Shown piece by piece: positions 1-7,242 of a stretch of 18,203 nucleotides of DNA (the stretch's first letter is position 1; each line of letters begins with the position of its first letter). Where the stretch lies: NCBI GenBank assembly GCA_936933955.1, contig CAKZIN010000020.1, positions 1-18,203 on the forward strand. The letters are read 5' to 3'. The notes below the pieces were generated by a model. It was not told where the DNA came from. It ran no database searches and saw only the letters and a program-made list of their open reading frames with translations. The DNA comes from an uncultured Sphingopyxis sp. (GTDB taxonomy: Bacteria > Pseudomonadota > Alphaproteobacteria > Sphingomonadales > Sphingomonadaceae). The position numbers and the translations under genes are program-made.

Positions 1-936
1 GCGCTGGACGGGGTGGTTGGCGCCGCGGTGGCCCTGGTGCATCTTGATCGTGCGCCCGCCGAGCGCAAGCGCGAGCAGCTGGTGGCCGAGGCAGATGCCG
101 AACATCGGCACGCCTTGGTCCATCAACTCGCGCAGCACGGGCACGGCGTAGGCGCCGGTGGCGGCGGGGTCGCCGGGGCCGTTGGAGAGGAATACCCCGG
201 CGGGCTTCAGCGCCATGATCTCCGCCGCGCTGGTCGCCGCGGGCACCACTGTCACCCGCGCGCCGGCGTGGGCGAGGCGGCGGAAGATGTTGTCCTTCGC
301 GCCATAGTCGATTGCGACCACGTGCGGGCGGCTCGCGTCGTCGTCGCCGTGGGTAGCGTAGCCCTGCCCCAGCGCCCAGGCGCCGCCCGACCAGCTCGGC
401 TCGCGCCCGCCGGTAACCCGCGCGGCGAGGTCCATGCCCTCGAGCCCCGGCCAGTCGCGCGCCTTGGCGACGAGCGCCGCGGTGTCGAACACCGCGTCGG
501 GCGCATGCGCGATAACCGCGTTCGGCGCGCCGCTTTCGCGAATGCGGCGGGTGAGCGCGCGGGTGTCGACCCCGGCAATGCCGATCAGCCCCGCCTCCGC
601 CATCCATTCACCGAGCGTGCGGCGGCTGCGAAAGTTGGACGGCCGCGTCGGCAGCTCGCGCACCACGCAGCCAACCGCATGCGCGCGCGGCGCTTCGACG
701 TCCTCGTCATTGGCGCCGACATTGCCGATGTGCGGAAAGGTGAAGGTGATGATCTGACCAGCGTAGGAGGGATCGGTCATCACCTCCTGATAACCGGTCA
801 TCGCGGTGTTGAAGATCAGCTCCCCGACACCGTCACCGGCATGGCCGAAACCATGTCCCCAGATCAGCGTGCCGTCGGCGAGCGCAATGACGCCGGTGGC
901 ACCGTCGGGGGCAGCGGGTGCTGCGGCAGGTGCCAT
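1..936 (-). CDS. carA: Carbamoyl-phosphate synthase small (glutaminase) subunit, C-terminus cut by window edge
   Basis: CarA hydrolyses glutamine and passes ammonia to CarB to make carbamoyl phosphate for pyrimidines and arginine, in the cytoplasm. The reverse strand from an ATG at 936 is open for 312 codons to the window edge. The N-terminal small-chain domain is clear (ELIFNTAMTGYQEVMTDPSY near residues 39-58; AGVDTRALTRRIR near 121-132). A class I glutamine amidotransferase domain follows from about residue 204, with SNGPGDP at 251-257 and the nucleophile elbow GICLGHQ, catalytic Cys 282. Family members run about 380-395 residues, so roughly 75 C-terminal residues, including the His and Glu of the triad, lie outside. 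A GGAG 9 bases before the ATG supports the start. The gene is divergent from yqeY; carB is not in view. The call is secure. Confidence 0.96.
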   Translation of the reverse strand, partial: MAPAAAPAAPDGATGVIALADGTLIWGHGFGHAGDGVGELIFNTAMTGYQEVMTDPSYAGQIITFTFPHIGNVGANDEDVEAPRAHAVGCVVRELPTRPSNFRSRRTLGEWMAEAGLIGIAGVDTRALTRRIRESGAPNAVIAHAPDAVFDTAALVAKARDWPGLEGMDLAARVTGGREPSWSGGAWALGQGYATHGDDDASRPHVVAIDYGAKDNIFRRLAHAGARVTVVPAATSAAEIMALKPAGVFLSNGPGDPAATGAYAVPVLRELMDQGVPMFGICLGHQLLALALGGRTIKMHQGHRGANHPVQR

Positions 937-961
937 CGCATCATTCTCCGTCGTCTGAAGC

Positions 962-980
962 GCCCCCCGAGTCGGGCGGC
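962..980. repeat. Near-perfect 19-bp inverted repeat in the carA leader
   Basis: The core CCCGAGTCGGG (966-976) is a perfect 5-bp inverted repeat around a single base. After one C/C mismatch it continues for three more pairs (GCC/GGC). It lies 26-44 bases upstream of the carA ATG, downstream of the proposed promoter, so it would be in the mRNA leader. It could be an operator half-site pair, a leader element or chance. No U-run follows, so it is not a standard terminator. Confidence 0.4.
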
Positions 981-994
981 TAAACGACCGAGCA

Positions 995-1021
995 GTTATG
1001 CCTTGGCGCCGCGCTGCGCAA
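995..1021 (-). promoter_or_regulatory. Possible sigma-70 type promoter of carA
   Basis: On the minus strand a TTGCGC hexamer (1021-1016) is followed after 15 bases by CATAAC (1000-995), a reasonable -35/-10 pair for a GC-rich alphaproteobacterium. It would start transcription near 988 and leave a leader of about 50 bases before the carA ATG. This is pattern matching only, and the spacing is slightly short. Confidence 0.35.
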
Positions 1022-1047
1022 TCTGGCGAAGATGGGCGAACCCCGCT

Positions 1048-1059
1048 AGGAGCGCTCCT
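1048..1059. repeat. Perfect 12-bp palindrome upstream of yqeY
   Basis: AGGAGCGCTCCT is its own reverse complement and lies 34-45 bases before the yqeY ATG. It could be an operator for yqeY-dnaG-rpoD transcription or a chance GC-rich palindrome. No known binding motif is recognised. Confidence 0.35.
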
Positions 1060-1092
1060 TTCCCCGCAGTTTCCAGCCATGCAGGTCCGCCG

Positions 1093-1548
1093 ATGATTCG
1101 CGACGCCATCCAGTCCGCCCAGGTCGAGGCGATGAAGGCGGGCGACAAGCCGCGGCTGGGCGCGATCCGGCTGATGCTCGCGAAGATCAAGGAACGCGAC
1201 ATCGAGCTCCGCACTGCTCCCGCGAGCGGCGACGACAATGCGGTGGTGGTCGAAGTGCTGCAGAAGATGGTCAAGCAGCGCCGCGAATCGATCGCCCTCT
1301 ACGAGAGTGGGAACCGCCCCGAGCTGGCCGCGGCGGAGGCGGCCGAGATCGGCTATATCGAGGCTTTCCTGCCGCGGCCGCTGTCGGACACCGAACTCGA
1401 CGCCGCGATCCAGGCGATCGTTGCGGAAACGGGCGCAGGCTCGATCGAGGACATGGGCCGCGTCGTCGGGCAGTTGAAGGCGCGCCACGGCAGCGTGATC
1501 GACATGGCCACCGCGAGCGCGCGGGTGAAAGCCGCGCTGGGCGGCTGA
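1093..1548 (+). CDS. GatB/YqeY domain-containing protein
   Basis: The product is a small (151-residue) YqeY-type protein, homologous to the C-terminal tail domain of the amidotransferase subunit GatB. The family's stand-alone role is not firmly established; a link to tRNA metabolism is inferred from the GatB domain. The sequence fits over its full length: an N-terminal helical part (MIRDAIQSAQVEAMKAGDK, then LGAIRLMLAKIKERDIELR), a middle EVLQKMVKQRRESIALYESG, the IEAFLPRPLSD block near residues 90-101, and a C-terminal part ending MGRVVGQLKARHGSVIDMA. The same frame is open far upstream, but that part is antisense to carA, so the ATG at 1093 is the sensible start. It is followed by dnaG after 41 bases. 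In E. coli rpsU occupies the equivalent place before dnaG. Confidence 0.93.
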   Translation: MIRDAIQSAQVEAMKAGDKPRLGAIRLMLAKIKERDIELRTAPASGDDNAVVVEVLQKMVKQRRESIALYESGNRPELAAAEAAEIGYIEAFLPRPLSDTELDAAIQAIVAETGAGSIEDMGRVVGQLKARHGSVIDMATASARVKAALGG

Positions 1549-1554
1549 CCGTGC

Positions 1555-1583
1555 TTGCGGCGCGGGCGCGGCAAGCGCACTAG
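1555..1583 (+). promoter_or_regulatory. Possible promoter giving a leaderless dnaG transcript
   Basis: Just after the yqeY stop, TTGCGG (1555-1560) and CACTAG (1578-1583) are 17 bases apart, and CACTAG is 6 bases before the dnaG ATG. A start 7 bases past the -10 would fall on the A of the ATG. No Shine-Dalgarno precedes this ATG. The -10 match is weak, so this is a suggestion only. Confidence 0.3.
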
Positions 1584-1589
1584 TTCGAC

Positions 1590-3464
1590 ATGGCGCTCTC
1601 ACCGCAATGGCTCGACGAATTGCGCGCGCGCACCTCGCTGTCGGGGCTGATCGGGCGCAGTGTGAAGCTCACGCGGGCGGGGCGCGAGTATAAGGCCTGC
1701 TGCCCGTTTCACGATGAAAAGACGCCGAGCTTTCACATCAATGACAGCAAGGGTTTCTACCATTGCTTCGGGTGCCAGGCGCATGGCGACGCGATCCGCT
1801 GGCTGACCGACTACCGCGGGCTCACTTTCATGGACGCGGTGAAGGAGCTCGCCGCCGCCGCCGGGATGGAGCTCCCCGCCCCCGACCCGCGCGCCGCCAA
1901 AGCGGCGGAGCGCGCCCATTCGCTGCGCGACGTCACGGAGGCGGCCGCGGCGTGGTTCGCGGAGACGCTGCGTAGCGAGGAAGGGGCGGAAGCGCGCGCC
2001 TACCTCGATCGACGCGGCATCACGTTCGAGAGCGTGACGCGCTTCGGGCTTGGCTTTGCACCGGACGCGAAAGGCCGGATGCGCGAGGTGCTGGGCCGCT
2101 TCGGCGACGCGATGGCTGTCGAGGCGGGGATGCTGATCGCGCCCGAGGCTGAAACGGGCCAGAAACAGCGCGACCCCTACGACCGCTTTCGCGGACGCCT
2201 GATGATCCCGATCCGCGACGTGCGCGGGCGGGTGATCGCCTTTGGGGGGCGGCTGCTCGGGCCGGGCGAGCCCAAATATCTCAACAGCCCCGATACGCCA
2301 ATCTTCGACAAGGGGCGCCAGCTCTATAACCTTGACCGTGCGGCGGAGGCGGCGCGCAAGGCGGGGCGGCTGATCATCGTCGAAGGCTATATGGACGTGA
2401 TCGCGCTCGACCAGGCCGGGATTGGCGAAGCGGTCGCGCCCTTGGGCACCGCGCTCACCGAACAGCAGATCGAACTGGCGTGGAAGCATGCGCCCGTCCC
2501 GATCCTCGCCTTTGACGGCGACAAGGCGGGCCAGCGCGCAGCGGTACGAGCAGCTGAGCGGGTTTTGCCGATGCTGCGCCCCGGTCACAGCCTCGCCTTT
2601 GCAGCGCTCCCTGCGGGCCGAGACCCAGACGATCTGATCCGCGATGGCGGGCGGGACGCGGTCGAGGCGGTCTTTGCGGAGGCGCTGCCACTCGTCGAGC
2701 GGCTCTGGCGCCACGCCAATGCGCTGCCGGGGCCCGACACGCCCGAACGCCGCGCCGCGGTGCGCGCGCAGCTGATGGAGCAGGCCGGCGTCATCGCTGA
2801 CCGGGACGTTGCCGCCCACTACCGGGAGGCGTTCCGTGCGCGCATCGATGCGGCTTTCTTCCCTCGTCGGGCGGGAGCTGAGCCGCGCCCTCCCTTTGTG
2901 CCGCGCGCGACGTTCCGCAAGGGCTTCGCGGCCCCTCCCCCGCCGCCAGACCCCCGCCTCGGCGAAATCGGAGAGGAGGTGTGCGCGGGGTTCGACGACG
3001 CCATTCTCCTCGGCCTCATGCGTCACCCCGAGGCGATCTCCAGCCACATCGAGGCGCTGGCGGGGTGGACCCCCCAGCACCCGTCTCGTGCGAAGCTGCT
3101 GACCGCACTGGTCGAGGCGGCGATGAATGCGCGCGCGCCACTTGATCGAGAGGCACTTCTCGCCATATTGGCGCGGCAGCCGGTGTATCCTGTAGCGGAA
3201 CAGCTGCTTGGAACCGGGACGATGCGCTTTTCCTTCACGCGCGATGCGGGCGAGGACGCTGATGATCAGCGTGCGGTGCGCGATTTGGGCGAGGCCATCG
3301 CGGCGGCGCGCGCGTGGCCGGAGGTGCGGGCGGCACTGGCACGGGCGACCTCGCACATGCGAGAGACGCTCGACGAGACGAGTTTTGCGGAACAGCAGCG
3401 GCTGCTGCGCGTCAAAGCTGAGTTGGAAACACGGCTCAGCACTTTGGCGGAAGCAGCGGCATGA
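1590..3464 (+). CDS. dnaG: DNA primase
   Basis: DnaG synthesises RNA primers at the replication fork and binds the DnaB helicase through its C-terminus. The 624-residue product has the usual three-part layout. The N-terminal CHC2 zinc-binding domain has C38-P-F-H41 and C59-F-G-C62. The catalytic core has a TOPRIM fold with EGYMD (E265-D269) and FDGDKAG (D309, D311) supplying the metal-binding acidic residues. A Pro/Arg-rich linker (about residues 430-455) leads to the helical C-terminal helicase-interaction region. Length is normal. The ATG at 1590 has no recognisable Shine-Dalgarno. The stop codon overlaps the proposed rpoD start as ATGA, indicating translational coupling. A long open frame on the opposite strand is a codon-bias shadow. 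Confidence 0.98.
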   Translation: MALSPQWLDELRARTSLSGLIGRSVKLTRAGREYKACCPFHDEKTPSFHINDSKGFYHCFGCQAHGDAIRWLTDYRGLTFMDAVKELAAAAGMELPAPDPRAAKAAERAHSLRDVTEAAAAWFAETLRSEEGAEARAYLDRRGITFESVTRFGLGFAPDAKGRMREVLGRFGDAMAVEAGMLIAPEAETGQKQRDPYDRFRGRLMIPIRDVRGRVIAFGGRLLGPGEPKYLNSPDTPIFDKGRQLYNLDRAAEAARKAGRLIIVEGYMDVIALDQAGIGEAVAPLGTALTEQQIELAWKHAPVPILAFDGDKAGQRAAVRAAERVLPMLRPGHSLAFAALPAGRDPDDLIRDGGRDAVEAVFAEALPLVERLWRHANALPGPDTPERRAAVRAQLMEQAGVIADRDVAAHYREAFRARIDAAFFPRRAGAEPRPPFVPRATFRKGFAAPPPPPDPRLGEIGEEVCAGFDDAILLGLMRHPEAISSHIEALAGWTPQHPSRAKLLTALVEAAMNARAPLDREALLAILARQPVYPVAEQLLGTGTMRFSFTRDAGEDADDQRAVRDLGEAIAAARAWPEVRAALARATSHMRETLDETSFAEQQRLLRVKAELETRLSTLAEAAA

Positions 3465-5509
3465 TCGACAGGGCGAGCGAACAGAGCATGGGTGACGACG
3501 ATATCGAGCAGCAGGCAGGCGACGAGCCGCTGATCGACCTCAACGATCAAAAGGTGAAGAAGCTGATCGCTCGCGCCAAGAAGCGCGGGTACATCACTTA
3601 TGACGAGCTCAACGAAGCTCTGCCGCAAGATCAGCTGTCCTCCGAGCAGATCGAGGACGTCATGTCCGCGATCTCCGAAATGGGCGTCAACATCGTCGAA
3701 AAGGACGAGGACGCGGAGGAAGAGGAAGGCCAGCAGGACGACGCGGACGACGAACTCGATCCCGTCGGTTCCTCGCCTTCGATCACCGTTCCGGAAAAGA
3801 AGAAGGAAGCGGTCGACCGCACCGATGACCCGGTGCGCATGTACCTGCGCGAGATGGGCGCGGTGGAGCTGCTCAGCCGCGAGGGTGAGATCGCGATCGC
3901 CAAGCGCATCGAGGCTGGCCGCGACACCATGATCACCGGGCTCTGCGAAAGCCCGATCACCTTTCACGCCATCATCGAGTGGTCGAACGCGCTCAACGCG
4001 GGCGAAATGCAGCTGCGCGAGATCCTCGACCTCGAGGCGATGTTGCAGAAGGATCCGCCGCCCGAACAGCTCACCGACGACGAAGAGGGTGAGGAAGGCG
4101 AAGAGTCCGAGATCAGCGAGAAGGTCGCAGGACCCTCGTTCAAGGACGAGGAAGAGCCCGAGGCCGCGGCTGAGGATGATGAAGAGGCAGGCCTCACCGA
4201 ACGCCGGGCGCGTCCTGCGTTCGAGGAAGAGGAGGAGGACAACACCCTCAGCCTCGCCGCGATGGAAGAGCTGCTGAAGCCCGAAGCGATTGAGAAGTTC
4301 GCCGCGATCACGAAGCTCTACCGTGAATTCACGAAGCTCCAGACCGCTCGGCTCGCGGCGCTCGGCGTCGGCGACGATTATCCGGCAGCGCAGGAGAAGA
4401 AGTATCAGCGGCTGCGCGACGAGCTGACCGCGGAAGTCGAAAGCGTCCAGTTCCACAACGCCAAGATCGAATATCTCGTCGACCAGCTGTACAGCTTCAA
4501 CCGTCGCCTGACCGCGCTGGGTGGGCAGATGCTGCGCCTGGCAGAGCGCCACCGTGTGCCGCGTAAGGACTTTCTCGACCGCTACATGGGCTCCGAGCTC
4601 GACGAGAACTGGCTCGCGAGCGTTGCCGGGCGCGACAAGAAGTGGGCAGCGTTTGCTGAGAAGGAGGCGGCGACTGTCGACCGCATCCGCCAGGAAATCG
4701 CCGACATCTCGCAGTCGACCGGGATGGCGCTCGGCGAATTCCGCCGTGTCGTCAACATGGTGCAAAAGGGTGAACGCGAAGCGCGGATCGCCAAGAAGGA
4801 GATGGTCGAGGCCAACCTTCGCCTCGTGATCTCGATTGCCAAGAAGTACACCAATCGCGGGCTGCAATTCCTCGACCTCATCCAGGAGGGGAACATCGGC
4901 CTGATGAAAGCGGTGGACAAGTTCGAGTATCGCCGCGGCTACAAATTCTCGACCTACGCGACGTGGTGGATACGGCAGGCGATAACGCGCTCGATCGCCG
5001 ACCAGGCGCGCACCATCCGCATTCCCGTGCACATGATCGAAACGATCAACAAATTGGTGCGCTGCAGCCGTCAGTTCCTCCACGAATTCGGTCGCGAACC
5101 GAGCCCGGAGGAGATGGCCGAACGCCTCTCCATGCCGCTCGAAAAGGTTCGCAAGGTGATGAAGATCGCCAAGGAACCGATCAGCCTCGAGACCCCGATC
5201 GGTGATGAAGAGGATAGCCACCTCGGCGATTTCATCGAAGACAAGAACGCCATCATCCCGGTCGATGCCGCGGTGCAGTCGAATCTCAAGGAGACCGTCA
5301 CCCGCGTGCTCGCCAGCCTCACCCCGCGTGAGGAGCGCGTGCTGCGCATGCGTTTCGGCATCGGCATGAACACCGATCATACGCTTGAGGAAGTCGGCCA
5401 GCAGTTCAGCGTTACACGCGAACGCATCCGGCAAATCGAGGCAAAGGCGCTGCGCAAGCTGAAGCACCCGTCGCGCAGCCGCAAAATGCGGAGCTTCCTC
5501 GACCAGTGA
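3461..5509 (+). CDS. rpoD: RNA polymerase primary sigma factor RpoD (sigma-70)
   Basis: This is the housekeeping sigma factor, directing RNA polymerase to -35/-10 promoters. The 682-residue product has region 1.1 (about 24-80), region 1.2 (about 118-155, starting VDRTDDPVRMYLREMG), a long non-conserved region, and region 2 from about residue 447 (EANLRLVISIAKKYTNRGLQ, then the -10 recognition segment around YATWWIRQAITR). Region 3 follows, then region 4 (about 620-682) with the -35-reading helix-turn-helix TLEEVGQQFSVTRERIRQIE. Two very acidic stretches, about residues 80-105 and 205-260, are rich in Glu and Asp. The start at 3461 overlaps the dnaG stop (ATGA). An alternative ATG at 3488, nine codons in, cannot be excluded; neither has a strong ribosome site. 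Confidence 0.98.
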   Translation: MIDRASEQSMGDDDIEQQAGDEPLIDLNDQKVKKLIARAKKRGYITYDELNEALPQDQLSSEQIEDVMSAISEMGVNIVEKDEDAEEEEGQQDDADDELDPVGSSPSITVPEKKKEAVDRTDDPVRMYLREMGAVELLSREGEIAIAKRIEAGRDTMITGLCESPITFHAIIEWSNALNAGEMQLREILDLEAMLQKDPPPEQLTDDEEGEEGEESEISEKVAGPSFKDEEEPEAAAEDDEEAGLTERRARPAFEEEEEDNTLSLAAMEELLKPEAIEKFAAITKLYREFTKLQTARLAALGVGDDYPAAQEKKYQRLRDELTAEVESVQFHNAKIEYLVDQLYSFNRRLTALGGQMLRLAERHRVPRKDFLDRYMGSELDENWLASVAGRDKKWAAFAEKEAATVDRIRQEIADISQSTGMALGEFRRVVNMVQKGEREARIAKKEMVEANLRLVISIAKKYTNRGLQFLDLIQEGNIGLMKAVDKFEYRRGYKFSTYATWWIRQAITRSIADQARTIRIPVHMIETINKLVRCSRQFLHEFGREPSPEEMAERLSMPLEKVRKVMKIAKEPISLETPIGDEEDSHLGDFIEDKNAIIPVDAAVQSNLKETVTRVLASLTPREERVLRMRFGIGMNTDHTLEEVGQQFSVTRERIRQIEAKALRKLKHPSRSRKMRSFLDQ

Positions 5510-5517
5510 CGCGACGA

Positions 5518-5557
5518 GCCGGGCGCGGGGTGCGCCCGGCAGTCCGTCCTTCCCGTT
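5518..5557 (+). terminator. Intrinsic terminator of the yqeY-dnaG-rpoD operon
   Basis: A perfect 9-bp GC stem, GCCGGGCGC (5518-5526) and GCGCCCGGC (5532-5540), encloses the loop GGGGT. It begins 9 bases after the rpoD stop. The downstream tract is only moderately T-rich (5541-5558), so termination may need help from Rho. Confidence 0.8.
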
Positions 5558-5588
5558 TCGGGACAGCCGCATAAACCCCGCTTTTACG

Positions 5589-6323
5589 ATGGGTCCAGTA
5601 TCGCAGCATTTCGACGGCGCCATCTCCCGGCGTCACGACCTGGTTGCGAGTAAAATGATGGTTCAACCCCAGCGGGTCCCCACCGCGTCCTCTTTGCGCG
5701 ATAGTTTCGACGCGCTCGTTACGCAGGACGGCACCAACGCTCACCCCTATGTGCAATCGGGGAAGCTGGTGAAGGGCCGCGACGCCACCCGAAATCTTGC
5801 CGACGCGGTACACTTTGTGTCGATTCTGCATGGCTCGGTTCCCGGGTTGATCGGCCATGCTGCACTCGTCGCGATCGACGGAGACGAGCGTGAATGGTTC
5901 GCCGCGGCGAGCGATGGCTTCGCCCGCGAACGCGCCTATCTCTCTCGCCTCGGCGCCGCCGTCGGACCGATGCCGAGCACCGTCGGTCAGCAGGCCTGCG
6001 AGCAGACGGTTGTGGCGCAGGCACACGCTGTCGCCACCCTCGGCGGCTCGGAACGCGCGGGCTGCGCCCTGGGCGGCGCTCTGGCGCTCGCCATCGACTG
6101 GCGTTCGATCCGTGCCGTGCTCGACAGTGCCGCTGCTCGATTCGACGTGACCCCGCCGGCGCTCGCACTGCCGGACCTTGTGCCAACCGCGCGGCTGATC
6201 GACGCGCGATCCGGGAGCGGCACCGAACGCGCAATGCTGTTCGGGGCGCAGCAGCTTCTCGCGCAGCATCGCGGGCTGTGGGACCTCCTCGCCAGCCGCG
6301 AATTGGCACGTAGCGCGACCTAG
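5589..6323 (+). CDS. Conserved-looking hypothetical protein, function unknown
   Basis: I do not recognise a characterised function. From memory it resembles a sphingomonad-restricted family of unknown function (possibly the one catalogued as DUF6975; unverified). The 244-residue product is mainly helical by appearance, with no signal peptide or membrane segment. Notable parts are a block near residues 50-95 with HPYV, GKLVKGRDATRNLADAVHF and ILHG, then an Ala-rich region around 130-160 with one Cys at each end. The block recalls all-helical folds of the heme-oxygenase or TENA kind, but that is a guess. The ATG at 5589 has no obvious ribosome site; the ATGs at 5655 and 5658 are plausible alternatives and would trim 22-23 poorly conserved-looking residues. 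It stands alone between the rpoD terminator and the moxR-like gene. Confidence 0.75.
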   Translation: MGPVSQHFDGAISRRHDLVASKMMVQPQRVPTASSLRDSFDALVTQDGTNAHPYVQSGKLVKGRDATRNLADAVHFVSILHGSVPGLIGHAALVAIDGDEREWFAAASDGFARERAYLSRLGAAVGPMPSTVGQQACEQTVVAQAHAVATLGGSERAGCALGGALALAIDWRSIRAVLDSAAARFDVTPPALALPDLVPTARLIDARSGSGTERAMLFGAQQLLAQHRGLWDLLASRELARSAT

Positions 6324-6399
6324 CCCCTTATCGCGCGCCCTTGCCCGCGCGCCGACCCTCCGCCAAACGCCCTTCCATTGACGCGAGAAGGGCTAGACC

Positions 6400-7242
6400 A
6401 TGCGATTCGAAGGCACCGAACGCTATGTTGCGACCGACGACCTCAAGGTTGCGGTCAACGCGGCGGTCACCTTGCGTCGCCCGCTGCTCGTCAAGGGCGA
6501 GCCTGGCACGGGCAAGACCGTCCTCGCCGAAGAGGTCGCCAAGGCGGCCAACGCGCCGCTGATCACCTGGAACGTCAAGAGCTCGACCAAGGCGCAGCAG
6601 GGCCTCTACGAATATGACGCCGTCGCCCGGCTGCGCGACGGCCAGCTCGGTGACGAACGGGTCCACGACATCGGCAACTACATCCGCCGCGGCAAGCTGT
6701 GGGAGGCGTTCACCGCCCCCAAGCTTCCGGTGCTGCTGATTGACGAGATCGACAAGGCGGACATCGAATTTCCGAACGACCTCCTCCAGGAACTCGATCG
6801 GATGGCCTTCGATGTGTACGAAACGGGCGAGCATATCGCCGCGCGCGAACGCCCGATCGTGGTCATCACCTCGAACAATGAAAAAGACCTGCCCGACGCG
6901 TTCCTGCGTCGATGCTTTTTCCATTACATCAAGTTTCCTGATCGCGAGACGATGGAGGCGATCGTCGACGTCCACTTCCCAGACATTCAGAAAATTCTAG
7001 TCATTCGGGCACTCGACATTTTCTACGACGTCCGCGACGTACCCGGTCTAAAGAAGAAGCCTTCGACCAGCGAACTGATCGATTGGCTGAAGCTGCTGCT
7101 GGCCGAGGACATGCCCCTCGAAACCCTGCAGTCGCGCGATGCGCGCAGCGCCATTCCGCCGCTCCACGGAGCGCTCCTCAAGAACGAGCAGGATGTGATG
7201 CTGTTCGAACGGCTCGCCTTCATGGCGCGCCGCGCGACCTAA
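6400..7242 (+). CDS. MoxR-type AAA+ ATPase (CoxD-like)
   Basis: MoxR-type ATPases are AAA+ chaperones that usually act with a VWA-domain partner to insert metals or mature protein complexes. The 280-residue product has Walker A GEPGTGKT (33-40), Walker B LLIDEID with D115 and E116, and a sensor-1 segment TSNNEKDLPDAF near 155-166 followed by the arginine pair RR. The start is supported by AGAAGG 8 bases before the ATG. The expected partner, a CoxE-like VWA protein, is encoded at 8759-9940, but an inverted chemoreceptor-like gene lies between them. The TAA stop overlaps that gene's stop codon by two bases, so the two genes are convergent. The substrate complex cannot be read from the sequence. 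No CO-dehydrogenase genes are in the window. Confidence 0.92.
   Translation: MRFEGTERYVATDDLKVAVNAAVTLRRPLLVKGEPGTGKTVLAEEVAKAANAPLITWNVKSSTKAQQGLYEYDAVARLRDGQLGDERVHDIGNYIRRGKLWEAFTAPKLPVLLIDEIDKADIEFPNDLLQELDRMAFDVYETGEHIAARERPIVVITSNNEKDLPDAFLRRCFFHYIKFPDRETMEAIVDVHFPDIQKILVIRALDIFYDVRDVPGLKKKPSTSELIDWLKLLLAEDMPLETLQSRDARSAIPPLHGALLKNEQDVMLFERLAFMARRAT

Noticed and set aside
13..1092. Plus-strand open frame continuous with the yqeY frame, giving an apparent 511-residue protein
   Set aside because: This part is antisense to carA, which has full family motifs. The yqeY product aligns from the ATG at 1093, so the upstream extension is a codon-bias shadow.
1599..3356. 585-codon open frame on the minus strand opposite dnaG
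   Set aside because: Arg-rich, motif-free translation opposite a complete DnaG; a GC-driven shadow.
3266..5623. 785-codon open frame on the minus strand opposite rpoD
   Set aside because: Its translation is low-complexity Arg/Leu/Asp-rich with no family likeness, and the opposite strand encodes an unambiguous RpoD. High GC suppresses stops in this frame.
6378..6399. TTGACG before the moxR-like gene considered as a leaderless promoter like the three others
   Set aside because: Only 16 bases separate it from the ATG, leaving no room for a -10, and a good AGAAGG ribosome site is present instead.
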